Shown here: in pieces, positions 42,460 to 49,188 of the stretch
Position numbering within the stretch: the first letter of the stretch is position 1
How the letters are laid out: every line of letters begins with the position of its first letter
Origin: Pseudomonas guariconensis
Lineage (GTDB): Bacteria > Pseudomonadota > Gammaproteobacteria > Pseudomonadales > Pseudomonadaceae
Reading direction: 5' to 3'
Length of the DNA stretch: 64,000 bases
Assembly (NCBI RefSeq): GCF_900102675.1
Contig: NZ_FMYX01000017.1
Coordinates: forward strand, 34,803 to 98,802
Program-made: the position numbers and the translations under genes
Notes under the pieces: generated by a model
The model's input: only the letters and a program-made list of their open reading frames with translations
Told to the model about the DNA's origin: nothing
Databases searched by the model: none

Positions 42460-43397
42460 CATGCCTCCAGCAGATCCGCCGCTTTCTTCTGACGCTTCTG
42501 CTCGTACATCTCGTTGTCCGCAATGGTCAAAGCAGCTGCTATGCGAGTGGTTCTGGTTGTGACGGCAAGGCCATAGGATGCCTTGATACCTTCAGCGTCA
42601 AGCGCCGCCGCTAGTCGGCTGCAGAGCGCCTGACCAGCGGCCAAGTCACAACCGACACCGATTATCGCAAACTCATCGCCTCCCAACCTGGCGACCACAT
42701 CCTCAGACCTGGACGCTGCCTGTAATGCTGACGCAGCGCGCTTTATCAAAGAATCACCGGCTGCGTGCCCCTGGAGGTCATTGACGGCTTTCAGCTCATC
42801 CAAATCAACAACTATAACGACAGATGGTTGTCGGTAACGCTGATAGCGCGCTTCTTCCTTGGCAAGCAGTTGCTCCCAACCGCCCCGGTTGTACAGCCCG
42901 GTCAGTGCATCGGTAAGGGCCTGGGCTTGGAATCGCTCCGCCCGCCTCTCTTCCTCGTCGACCCTCAGTTCCATCTGCAAAATGGTGCTGAGCATCTCAC
43001 CAAGCAACTCAATCAGCTCTTGGTGTTCGGATATATCGTCCGGCTTGGCTGAGGGATCAATCCCGCACAAGGTCCCGAACAAACTCCCGTCTGAGGTTCT
43101 AAGAGGCACACCGATATAGGATCCGATCGGGATTTTTTGACCGATTCGGGCAGAGGCGTAAACTGGGACCTGGCTAGCGTCAGCTGCTATGTTCGGCCCC
43201 AGCCCTTTGACCATTTCGCTACAGAAGGAGTCGTCCCAGTTGAAGACATCGCCTGCGACAACGCCATATCCTCTGTCGTCACTATGCAAAACAGTCCAGT
43301 CATTACCATCTGTGCGGGTAACCATGCATAACTGAAAGCCAAGCTTTTTGCGTAGAAAACTGAGCGCTCTGATAGACGCGCTTTCAAAATTATCCAT
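42459..43397 (-). CDS. GAF-GGDEF diguanylate cyclase carried by the prophage
   Basis: A 312-residue cytoplasmic protein. The N-terminal GAF domain (about 5-145; FQLCMVTRTDGNDWTVLHS, GSYIGVPLRTSDGSLFGTLCGID) senses an unknown signal. The C-terminal GGDEF domain (about 155-310) begins DALTGLYNRGGWEQLL and has the intact active site GGDEF at 239-243. An I-site R-x-x-D (residues 230-233) lies five residues before it, so product inhibition is expected. It should make c-di-GMP. The start at 43397 has GAGG 7 bases upstream; the frame to 43478 adds an unconserved Cys-rich extension. It is convergent with the cI operon. Confidence 0.9.
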   Translation of the reverse strand: MDNFESASIRALSFLRKKLGFQLCMVTRTDGNDWTVLHSDDRGYGVVAGDVFNWDDSFCSEMVKGLGPNIAADASQVPVYASARIGQKIPIGSYIGVPLRTSDGSLFGTLCGIDPSAKPDDISEHQELIELLGEMLSTILQMELRVDEEERRAERFQAQALTDALTGLYNRGGWEQLLAKEEARYQRYRQPSVVIVVDLDELKAVNDLQGHAAGDSLIKRAASALQAASRSEDVVARLGGDEFAIIGVGCDLAAGQALCSRLAAALDAEGIKASYGLAVTTRTTRIAAALTIADNEMYEQKRQKKAADLLEA

Positions 43398-43561
43398 TAC
43401 AGACCTCAAGGGCGCACAAAGCGGTTTGCAGCGGGAGCAAGAGCATCCTTGCGATGGCGGATTATAGAGGTAAAGCACCAGCCCAGAAGGTTCTTTTCAT
43501 GCCTTCACGCTTTTTTCACGCCTTACCCTGCACAGTGAAGGCTCATTCGATTCCCTACGTT

Positions 43562-43589
43562 AGCCCGCGCTCCCCTTGCGGGCTTTTTT
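43562..43589 (+). terminator. Orphan terminator 1
   Basis: Arms AGCCCGC (43562-43568) and GCGGGCT (43578-43584), then six T. No annotated plus-strand gene lies between it and the GGDEF start. Confidence 0.8.
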
Positions 43590-43658
43590 ATGGCTAGGAA
43601 TCCACCACCATCCGTCCTACAATCCGACCAAGCTGAAGGATCAGCGCCCGTCGCAGAG

Positions 43659-43682
43659 AGCCCGCCATTGAGCGGGCTTTTT
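43659..43682 (+). terminator. Orphan terminator 2
   Basis: Arms AGCCCGC (43659-43665) and GCGGGCT (43672-43678), then five T. The stem matches orphan terminator 1 and the terminator at 44469-44492, suggesting local duplication of a phage terminator. Confidence 0.8.
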
Positions 43683-43792
43683 GTTGGCGGAGTTTGATGG
43701 CCCTCCGCCCAAGGTGTCGCTTGCGACCTAAAGCTTAAAGCCGGCTGGCCGAAACAGCCGATAGCATTTAGCCACACTCAAGGAAATGAGTA

Positions 43793-44464
43793 ATGAAGAC
43801 CCCGCTCCTCCTACTCCTTGCGATCGGTCTCACCGGTTGCGCGAGCACAAAGATCGATGTTCGCAACGAGGCCGAGGCCGCCAAATTCAATCCAACCGAC
43901 ACCGCTCGCATCCGCCTGTTCACTGGCGATAGCATTCGTGGGGGATTCGCTGTCGGACATAGCTGTGAATCTTTCTTCAACAAGGCCAATGAGGACGCGT
44001 CCAAAGCGTCAATCGGCTGGAAAGACGCCCATGTCGACACCCCCGGCCTTTATCCTTGGCGCGAGTCTGATTCCCGCAATTTTGTAATTGGCATTCCACC
44101 GTCCAAAGCATCCCGCAGGATCAACGACACCACGCAGCAGTACGATGAGCACGTAGTTCCGGCCAATAAGCCCATTATCATCGATCTCTACTACTGGAAC
44201 AGCGCTGCCTCTTGCAGAGCCAAGCCTGTCACTTTCACCCCGGAGCCTGGGCGCGACTACGAATTCAATGTGGAGATGTACAAAATCAGCACCTTCAGTG
44301 CCGGTTGCGTTATCAAAGCCCGCAGACTTGAGGTCATCGACGGAGCCACCATGGAGCTGCCGATGCTCCCCAACTTCTGTGTCTTCGGTCCCACTGGTGG
44401 TCGCACGGTGAGCCTGCAAGATCAACTGAAGCAGACGCTCAAAAACGCTGAAGCGAGCAAGTAA
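43793..44464 (+). CDS. Prophage-encoded lipoprotein
   Basis: A 223-residue lipoprotein. The signal peptide KTPLLLLLAIGLTGC gives lipidated Cys16. The mature part is beta-rich with four further cysteines (GHSCESFF, AASCRAKP, SAGCVIKA, NFCVFGP), enough for two disulfides, and contains DTARIRLFTGDSIRGGF. It stands alone with its own terminator between two groups of regulatory sequence, as cargo (moron) genes do. Surface lipoproteins in prophages often alter phage receptors or the envelope; that is inference here. Confidence 0.85.
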   Translation: MKTPLLLLLAIGLTGCASTKIDVRNEAEAAKFNPTDTARIRLFTGDSIRGGFAVGHSCESFFNKANEDASKASIGWKDAHVDTPGLYPWRESDSRNFVIGIPPSKASRRINDTTQQYDEHVVPANKPIIIDLYYWNSAASCRAKPVTFTPEPGRDYEFNVEMYKISTFSAGCVIKARRLEVIDGATMELPMLPNFCVFGPTGGRTVSLQDQLKQTLKNAEASK

Positions 44465-44468
44465 AGTA

Positions 44469-44492
44469 AGCCCGCCATGAGCGGGCTTTTTT
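44469..44492 (+). terminator. Terminator of the prophage lipoprotein gene
   Basis: Arms AGCCCGC (44469-44475) and GCGGGCT (44481-44487) with six T, immediately after the stop at 44464 and directly before the stop of the convergent DUF1654 gene. Confidence 0.93.
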
Positions 44493-44499
44493 GTGTCCC

Positions 44500-44829
44500 T
44501 CAGAAAGGCGGATCCTCGTCGCCAGCCTCAGCTTCCTCGCAACCCTCCTCCCGCTCAATGACCTGGTCGCTTTCGTCCGGTTTCTCCCATTGCAGGATCA
44601 CCGATCCGTCATCGCAGAAGGTCATGTCCAGGCCGTCTGTTTCGGATAGCAGTTCCATGATCGCGTCCCAATCCTGATCGCTGTCCGTGTCCAGACGGTG
44701 GATCAGCACCCTCCTACCAAGCTGCGCCAGCGGCGAATTGATCATCGCCGATACCCGCAGCCCCAGGCGCTCCAGGCTTGTGAGTTCTTCGTGTGCTCCG
44801 CTCTGCCGATCCTCAAGTACTGCCGCCAT
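44500..44829 (-). CDS. DUF1654 protein under apparent LexA control
   Basis: A 109-residue protein with the DUF1654 pattern SLERLGLRVSAMINSPLAQLGRRVLIHRLD, then DWDAIMELLSETDGLDMTF and DDGSVILQWE, and a very acidic tail (EEGCEEAEAGDEDPPF). DUF1654 is a Pseudomonas family without assigned function. A LexA box lies 17-32 bases upstream, with a CI-type operator next to it, so the gene should be silent in the lysogen and induced by DNA damage. Confidence 0.82.
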   Translation of the reverse strand: MAAVLEDRQSGAHEELTSLERLGLRVSAMINSPLAQLGRRVLIHRLDTDSDQDWDAIMELLSETDGLDMTFCDDGSVILQWEKPDESDQVIEREEGCEEAEAGDEDPPF

Positions 44830-44845
44830 TTTCCTACCTCCAATA

Positions 44846-44861
44846 CTGTATATCCGTACAG
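44846..44861 (-). promoter_or_regulatory. LexA (SOS) box upstream of the DUF1654 gene
   Basis: CTGTATATCCGTACAG matches the CTG-N10-CAG LexA consensus with an AT-rich centre. It is centred about 24 bases upstream of the start codon, where it would cover the -10 region or transcription start. Confidence 0.75.
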
Positions 44862-44873
44862 GCTAATAGGGAT

Positions 44874-44998
44874 CATAGCTCAGTGCTAAGCGAAGCGTAA
44901 AGGTACTACTCCTAGCAAAACGGTTCGGCCCGCACTTTGTCGTCCGGCGAAAATAATTTAGCTATGAGCTATTGACGATATTTTAGCTTGGGGCTAAA
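44874..44998. promoter_or_regulatory. Second set of three CI/Cro operator candidates
   Basis: 17-bp sites at 44874-44890 (CATAGCTCAGTGCTAAG, weaker), 44957-44973 (TTTAGCTATGAGCTATT) and 44982-44998 (TTTAGCTTGGGGCTAAA, one mismatch from perfect symmetry in arms). They share TTTAGC-N5-GCTAAA with the sites beside cI. The first flanks the DUF1654 promoter; the other two cover the rightward early promoter. The gap between the sets is about 4.9 kb. Confidence 0.78.
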
Positions 44999-45000
44999 TT
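44972..45000 (+). promoter_or_regulatory. Leftward-equivalent early promoter (PL-like)
   Basis: TTGACG (44972-44977), 17-bp spacer, TAAATT (44995-45000). Two CI-type operators overlap the -35 and the spacer through -10. It would drive the cysteine-rich exported protein gene and the early genes through to the integrase. Confidence 0.75.
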
Positions 45001-45052
45001 TCACATCACCGGGCGGCGCTACACAGCCCCTCGGGAGGCCCTCAGGCCTCAC

Positions 45053-45108
45053 CGCTCTTTACACAACCAGACGTGACCACCTCGACGCACCCAGGCCATT
45101 ACCTGGGT
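45053..45108 (+). promoter_or_regulatory. nut-like antitermination site (boxA plus hairpin)
   Basis: CGCTCTTTACACA (45053-45065) is almost identical to the lambda boxA core. A hairpin with 7-bp arms ACCCAGG/CCTGGGT (45089-45095 and 45102-45108) follows, and another small hairpin precedes it (45035-45050). The loops are not of the GNRA-like lambda boxB type, so an N-type protein cannot be assumed. Confidence 0.55.
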
Positions 45109-45380
45109 CGGGACAAGCTAAGTCGTCGACCATGCAGCCTCTGGATAGCTGCCGTGCTTCCACATGCAAGCACGCGAAACCACGCACCCAAACTGGCAAT
45201 GCATCGAACACGAAATGTGCGGCGCCGGTGAGAGACGACTCGGTAGCGGTGAGTGGTGGAGAAAAAGCGATTTCACTGGCTGGCCTTGGCGACAGGGCCA
45301 GACGGGAAATCAACCAGGCAGCAAAGACCTATCTACAATCTCGAAAAAGGCTTTCTCACCTGAATGGCAGGAACGTCACC

Positions 45381-46040
45381 ATGCGAGCACCTCTCTTGTT
45401 TTTGCTAGTAATGACATCTACCGCTTACGCTGGGCAATGTGATTGTCAGAAGATCGTTGGTCAGTGCACTGGGGCTATCGACTTCATCAAGAGCTATGGG
45501 TCGAAACCGAGCTTTGGCGCTGAAATCGAGGTTCACAGCTCGGAAAAGGTATGCTCGAAGGTCGAGTACTACGTGGCCGGCACACCTCATCAAACACTAC
45601 TGGTGAACAAGAACAAAGAAGCTGAAAGCCTCTTCGGAACCAGCCCCATCACTCAAAAGTCTGTGACCTATCGAGGGTGCTACGTCTGCAGTCAAACCGA
45701 TAAAGATGCAAATGGCAAGACAGCAGGAGGGGCTGGCCCAAAGGATGATTTCTCTGGTACTTGGACTGGATCTGGAAGAAATAGCTTCGGATTTTCACAG
45801 GACATGACTGTGACTGTGAGCCCCGCCGGCGGTAATCAGTACCAAATTTCGCAGAGCCATACTGCTGGTGGCACCGTTACCAACGGCAGTGGTAGTGGGA
45901 CCGCCACCGGAAAGGTGCTTTCGTACTCAGTGGATGGGGGTACCATTAGCTGCTCTCTAACGTTAACTAGTGCGACCTCTGTCGTGAAAAAATGTAGCGG
46001 GTGGCTTACATCAAACGAAGCAACCCTCACTAAACACTGA
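45381..46040 (+). CDS. Prophage-encoded exported cysteine-containing protein
   Basis: A 219-residue protein with a signal peptide (RAPLLFLLVMTSTAYA, cleavage before GQC). The mature N-terminal half has five to six cysteines (GQCDCQKIVGQC, KVCSKVEYY, YRGCYVCSQ). The C-terminal half is Gly/Ser/Thr-rich (DDFSGTWTGSGRNSFGFSQDM, TVTNGSGSGTATGKVLSYS) with a Cys pair, resembling a lipocalin-like or small beta-barrel repeat. The start at 45381 has AGGA upstream; the frame open from 44988 crosses the operators and is not coding. It is the first gene after the PL-like promoter. Function unknown. Confidence 0.75.
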   Translation: MRAPLLFLLVMTSTAYAGQCDCQKIVGQCTGAIDFIKSYGSKPSFGAEIEVHSSEKVCSKVEYYVAGTPHQTLLVNKNKEAESLFGTSPITQKSVTYRGCYVCSQTDKDANGKTAGGAGPKDDFSGTWTGSGRNSFGFSQDMTVTVSPAGGNQYQISQSHTAGGTVTNGSGSGTATGKVLSYSVDGGTISCSLTLTSATSVVKKCSGWLTSNEATLTKH

Positions 46041-46164
46041 GCTTCCACCCTCCAAATCTCCAAATCAATTCCAACTCTTGGGTCTGGTACTAAGCCAGAC
46101 CCTCAGGCCCTCAGTTGGCCAGCCTACCCGCCCGCTTAATTGACCCATCATCAAAAACCATCGA

Positions 46165-46236
46165 CCGCATTGGCAGGCGCCAGGCCACCTTTCACGGTGG
46201 GTTTGGTCACCTTCGCCTGGCTCCTGGCCAATGCGG
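46165..46236. repeat. Long imperfect inverted repeat (72 bp)
   Basis: Arms 46165-46185 and 46215-46236 are complementary over about 20 positions with one bulge and one mismatch; the loop contains a second pairing (CCACC with GGTGG). It lies 15 bases before the ATG at 46252. The preceding spacer also holds GGGTCTGG/CCAGACCC (46080-46102) without a T tract. It would form a stable leader RNA structure. Confidence 0.6.
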
Positions 46237-46251
46237 CCATAAGGACAACCC

Positions 46252-46578
46252 ATGTACCAGCCACCAGAACCATCTGGCGTAGGCCGCTGCCTGCGCTGCG
46301 CAAGCTGCATCGAAGAATCCGAGCAGGTCGGCGGAATTTGCTACGAGTGCCAGCCTGCCACGCAGGGCGAGCAGCCAGCGTTTCCAGTCCAGGCCAGCGA
46401 CTACGGCGGCCACGGCACCTGCTTTGGCCTGACCATTCGCGATTACTTCGCGGCCCACGCACCTTGTGTGCCTGATGACTTTGGCTGGGCTGCCGGCGAA
46501 ACCGATCTTGTCCAGCGCATGACGCGCTGGCGTTACGCCTACGCCGACTCAATGCTCGCCGCCCGGGTGAAGCCATGA
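46252..46578 (+). CDS. Phage hypothetical protein with zinc-finger-like start
   Basis: A 108-residue protein. The N-terminus carries C-x2-C and C-x2-C pairs (RCLRCASCIEES, GGICYECQP), likely a small zinc site. The C-terminal part has the phage pattern GLTIRDYFAAHAP and MTRWRYAYADSMLAARVKP, common in early-left genes of Pseudomonas and enterobacterial phages. AAGGA lies 7 bases upstream. It overlaps the DUF551 gene by ATGA. Confidence 0.8.
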   Translation: MYQPPEPSGVGRCLRCASCIEESEQVGGICYECQPATQGEQPAFPVQASDYGGHGTCFGLTIRDYFAAHAPCVPDDFGWAAGETDLVQRMTRWRYAYADSMLAARVKP

Positions 46579-46808
46579 GCGGCTGGATCAAGTGCAGCGA
46601 CAGGCTGCCGGAGATAGGGGCCAGGGTTCTTGCTTGGAGCGAACAATACGGTGCCCGCGAGTCGCTTTACCGCGAGCACGGCAAAGGCTCGATTGCGCAT
46701 GCCCACGGATATCCGCCGTACTTCTCGTGGGAAGAGCCGCAGAGCCGCTGGTCTTCGAACTGGAAGCCAACGCACTGGCAGCCCCTCCCTTCCCCACCCA
46801 CCGAGTAA
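46575..46808 (+). CDS. DUF551 phage protein
   Basis: A 77-residue DUF551 protein: MSGWIKCSDRLPEIGARVLAW, then YFSWEEPQ and NWKPTHWQPLPSPP. DUF551 proteins are common in early-left regions of lambdoid phages; their function is unknown. It overlaps the upstream gene by ATGA. Confidence 0.88.
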   Translation: MSGWIKCSDRLPEIGARVLAWSEQYGARESLYREHGKGSIAHAHGYPPYFSWEEPQSRWSSNWKPTHWQPLPSPPTE

Positions 46809-46829
46809 CACACCACCTGGAGGCGACCA

Positions 46830-46891
46830 TGCGCCGGGAGCACGAGCTTTACGCCGACAGCGCCCAGGCGCGCGAGACAGACAGGCCGCTC
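46830..46891 (+). pseudogene. 5' remnant of a small phage gene fused to the reverse transcriptase
   Basis: An ATG at 46830 with GGAGG 6 bases upstream opens a frame reading RREHELYADSAQARET, which looks like the start of a small helical phage protein. After about 20 codons the DNA becomes reverse-transcriptase coding sequence in another frame, and the original frame continues as meaningless Pro/Arg/His-rich residues to 47071. I interpret this as a deletion joint around 46885-46895. Confidence 0.5.
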
Positions 46892-46901
46892 CATATGCTT
46901 T

Positions 46902-47822
46902 GTGGTCACCCGACCAAAAGCCCGCGAGGTGTGGGCCTCCTCCTTCCGCGACCGCATCGTGCACCACCTGCTGTACAACCGCATCGGTCCCGGCATCGAG
47001 CGAACCTTTATAGCGGACAGCTGCGCCTGTATCCCAGGGCGCGGTACGTTGTACGCCGCCAAGCGTCTTGAGTCGAAGATCCGCAGCCAGACGCAGAACT
47101 GGTCGCGCTCCGGCTTCTACCTCAAGTGCGACTTGGCCAACTTCTTCGTGTCGATCGACAAGCGCGTGCTTGGGCGCCAGCTTGTCGAGCGAATCTGGGA
47201 ACCCTGGTGGCAGCAGCTGGCACTCCAGATCCTCATGCACGATCCGCGAGAGAATCACGATCTGCGCAGTCACCCGAAGCTGTTCAACCGGGTGCCGCAG
47301 CACAAGCGCCTGGTCGTGCAACCGGCTTACCTGGGCCTGCCCATCGGCAATCTGTCCTCGCAGTTCTTCGCCAACGTCTACCTCGACGCCATGGACCAGT
47401 TCTGTAAGCACGCGCTGAAGGCCAAGCACTACATCCGCTACGTCGACGATTTCGTGCTGCTGCACGAGTCGCCGCAGCAACTGAACGAATGGCTGTGGCG
47501 AATAGAGAAGTTCCTTCCCTGCCTGGGCGTCCGGCTCAACCCGTCGAAGACGATCCTACAACCGATCGACCGCGGCGTTGATTTCGTCGGGCATGTGATC
47601 AAGCCCTGGCGGCGCACCACTCGCAAGAAGTCGCTGGCCCAAGCCATGAAGCGAACGGCTGCCGCGCCAGCAGAGAACCTGTACGAGACGGCAAATAGCT
47701 ATTTCGGCCTGCTTGGCCAAGCCAGTCATAGCCAGAAAGACCGCGCCGCACTGGCCAACTTGGTACTGAGGCGTGGGCATGTGGTCAATGGCGCGCTGAC
47801 TCAAACATATCCCAAACGTTGA
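46902..47822 (+). pseudogene. Reverse transcriptase (DGR-like), probably missing its N-terminus
   Basis: A 306-codon frame from a GTG contains the polymerase palm: VTRPKAREVWASSFRDRIVHH (motif 1/2), YLKCDLANFFVSID with catalytic Asp77 (motif 3), LGLPIGNLSSQFFANVYLD (motif 4), YIRYVDDFVLL with YVDD at 180-183 (motif 5), and VRLNPSKTILQ and DFVGHVIKP (motifs 6-7). The motif-4 and YVDD forms resemble diversity-generating retroelement enzymes more than retrons. Members normally carry about 60-80 residues before VTRPK; here the frame is closed by a stop at 46806-46808 and there is no ATG. All catalytic residues seem intact. No accessory protein, template repeat or variable repeat was recognised. 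Confidence 0.75.
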
Positions 47823-47830
47823 GGTATCCC

Positions 47831-48850
47831 ATGCCCACAGAAAACCGATCCAGCAACACAGAGATGGTCAGCGTGCCAAGAAAGCTGCTGGAGACAATCC
47901 GCAGCTTCCACTGGACTCAGCAAGATTCGACCGACCTTGCACGAGCTAAAGCGCGGGCGGATTTGATTGAGATCCTGGCCAAGCCAGCCGAGCAGCACCA
48001 GGGCGAGCCGGTGGGCACGCTCCTGATCGACGAGTACTTCGATGGGCGCGAGGTTGGCGACGTGGACGTTCAGCTCGACACAAAGGTGTGCGAACAGCTT
48101 GCCGATAAGTATCCCGGCCAGTCGCTTCCGCTCTACATCTGCCCAGTGCCAGCAGATCCTGGCGAGGTTGAGCGTCTGCGCGAATGCCTGCGAACGGAGG
48201 TAGATGCCGGCGACAGCTGGAAGCGGGAGGCTCAAGAGCTGCGCGCCCAGCTGGAAGCCGAGAAGCAACAGCATGCCCAGGTTCTGGAGCTGGCCACGCG
48301 CCGCTGGTACGCGATTGCCAAGAAGGACGCCAAGCTGGCCGAGCGGGATGCGCTGCTTGGCCCTATTGCAGGCTGGACCGCCGAAACCCGCGCAGCTGTG
48401 CTCGAGGCATTCCAAGACGAGCTGAATGAGAGCGCTAGTTACCCGTGGTACGACGCTGCAATAGCCGACTTGATGAAGCTTATCGAGGCCCTATCCGCCA
48501 GCGCAGAGCCGAGCGCGCCGGTTGAGCGCGATGACGAATACGACTATCGCACCGACTTGGCAGCATACTTCGGCCTCTCCTACGCCAGTTGGCTGACCCT
48601 GCCTCGCGTGCTGATGGAGGCTATGCCTAAGTCCTGGCAGGCGGCCATGGCTACCCTGCTGCACCAGTACGATGACGCCTACCCAAACCAGCCTGACTTG
48701 GGAACCACTGTGCGCGTAACCGAGAACGGCAAGATCGTGCGCGCCCCTGAGTGGCTGGAGAACTACCGACACCCAGACCACGCCATGCTCAGTAAGCTAC
48801 GCAGCGAGCCCGTCAAACCCTGCGCCACCCTGGAGCGCAAGCCCTCCTAA
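47831..48850 (+). CDS. Phage hypothetical protein with coiled coil
   Basis: A 339-residue protein. The N-terminal part (MVSVPRKLLETIRSFHWTQQD, VGTLLIDEYFDGREVGDVDVQL, PLYICPVPAD) resembles Ead/Ea22-like early phage proteins. Residues ~118-170 form a coiled coil (ERLRECLRTEVDAGDSWKREA, QELRAQLEAEKQQHAQVLEL). The C-terminus contains EWLENYRHPDHAML. The ATG at 47831 has GAGG 6 bases upstream and lies 8 bases after the reverse-transcriptase stop. A hairpin GGAGTAC-ATCT-GTACTCC (48855-48872) follows the stop. Function unknown. Confidence 0.78.
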   Translation: MPTENRSSNTEMVSVPRKLLETIRSFHWTQQDSTDLARAKARADLIEILAKPAEQHQGEPVGTLLIDEYFDGREVGDVDVQLDTKVCEQLADKYPGQSLPLYICPVPADPGEVERLRECLRTEVDAGDSWKREAQELRAQLEAEKQQHAQVLELATRRWYAIAKKDAKLAERDALLGPIAGWTAETRAAVLEAFQDELNESASYPWYDAAIADLMKLIEALSASAEPSAPVERDDEYDYRTDLAAYFGLSYASWLTLPRVLMEAMPKSWQAAMATLLHQYDDAYPNQPDLGTTVRVTENGKIVRAPEWLENYRHPDHAMLSKLRSEPVKPCATLERKPS

Positions 48851-48936
48851 CACCGGAGTACATCTGTACTCCTTTCGCTGTAACCCCTCTCCCCTCTATT
48901 CACTGCCGCGATATGGCGGCCAGGAGTCGTGCGCGC

Positions 48937-49188
48937 ATGGATTCCAAAGACCTTACCCAGGAACTCCTCAAGAAGGTCGTCACGTACGACCCTGAGACCG
49001 GCTATTTCCACCTGATCAAGTACCGCGGGCGAAGGTCGTGCTCCTTCTCCCCAGATGGCTACGTCAGGGTATCGGTGTACCGCCAAAAGCGGTTCGCGCA
49101 TCGCCTGGCGTTTCTCTACATGACCGGCAAGTGGCCGCCAAGGCGGCCAGGGTCGGGCAGAGCTTTGTGGCCTGAGGACGCCCCATGA
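48937..49188 (+). pseudogene. HNH endonuclease fragment
   Basis: The frame encodes the N-terminal part of a phage HNH homing-type endonuclease: LLKKVVTYDPETGYFHLI, then SPDGYVRVSVYRQKRFAHRL and AFLYMTGKWPP. In intact relatives this is followed by a DHINGD-type HNH motif, which is absent; the frame instead ends after ~14 residues at 49188. In another frame the last codons before the next gene read AKAARVGQSFVA and stop, plausibly the true C-terminus, so an internal deletion with frameshift near 49140 is likely. Confidence 0.65.

Larger units (their letters stand above)
43398..43792. other. Gap with two plus-strand terminators and no clear gene
   Basis: The GGDEF promoter should lie at its left side. 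I see no gene in the remainder. Two similar terminators stand in tandem on the plus strand (43562-43589 and 43659-43682) although no plus-strand gene precedes them. A 35-codon frame from 43589 merely reads through the second hairpin. A short RNA ending at one of the terminators is possible. Confidence 0.5.
44830..45380. other. Left-operator-like control region and leader
   Basis: This 551-bp stretch holds the LexA box, three operators, the rightward early promoter, a 6-bp hairpin GAGGCC-CTCA-GGCCTC (45035-45050), boxA (45053-45065) and a hairpin (45089-45108). From about 45130 two overlapping plus-strand frames are open, one rich in Arg/Lys near its end; a small antiterminator could be encoded there, but I cannot support one. 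Confidence 0.6.

Noticed and set aside
43589..43696. 35-codon frame starting in the orphan terminator
   Set aside because: Its C-terminal residues are simply the second terminator hairpin translated; no ribosome-binding site.
44988..45380. N-terminal 131-codon extension of the exported protein
   Set aside because: It begins inside the operator, covers promoter and boxA, and would bury the signal peptide.
46902..47822. Retron interpretation of the reverse transcriptase
   Set aside because: The palm motifs (YVDD, IGNLSSQ) resemble DGR-type enzymes and no msr/msd-like RNA lies directly upstream; the hairpin at 46165 is separated by two genes.
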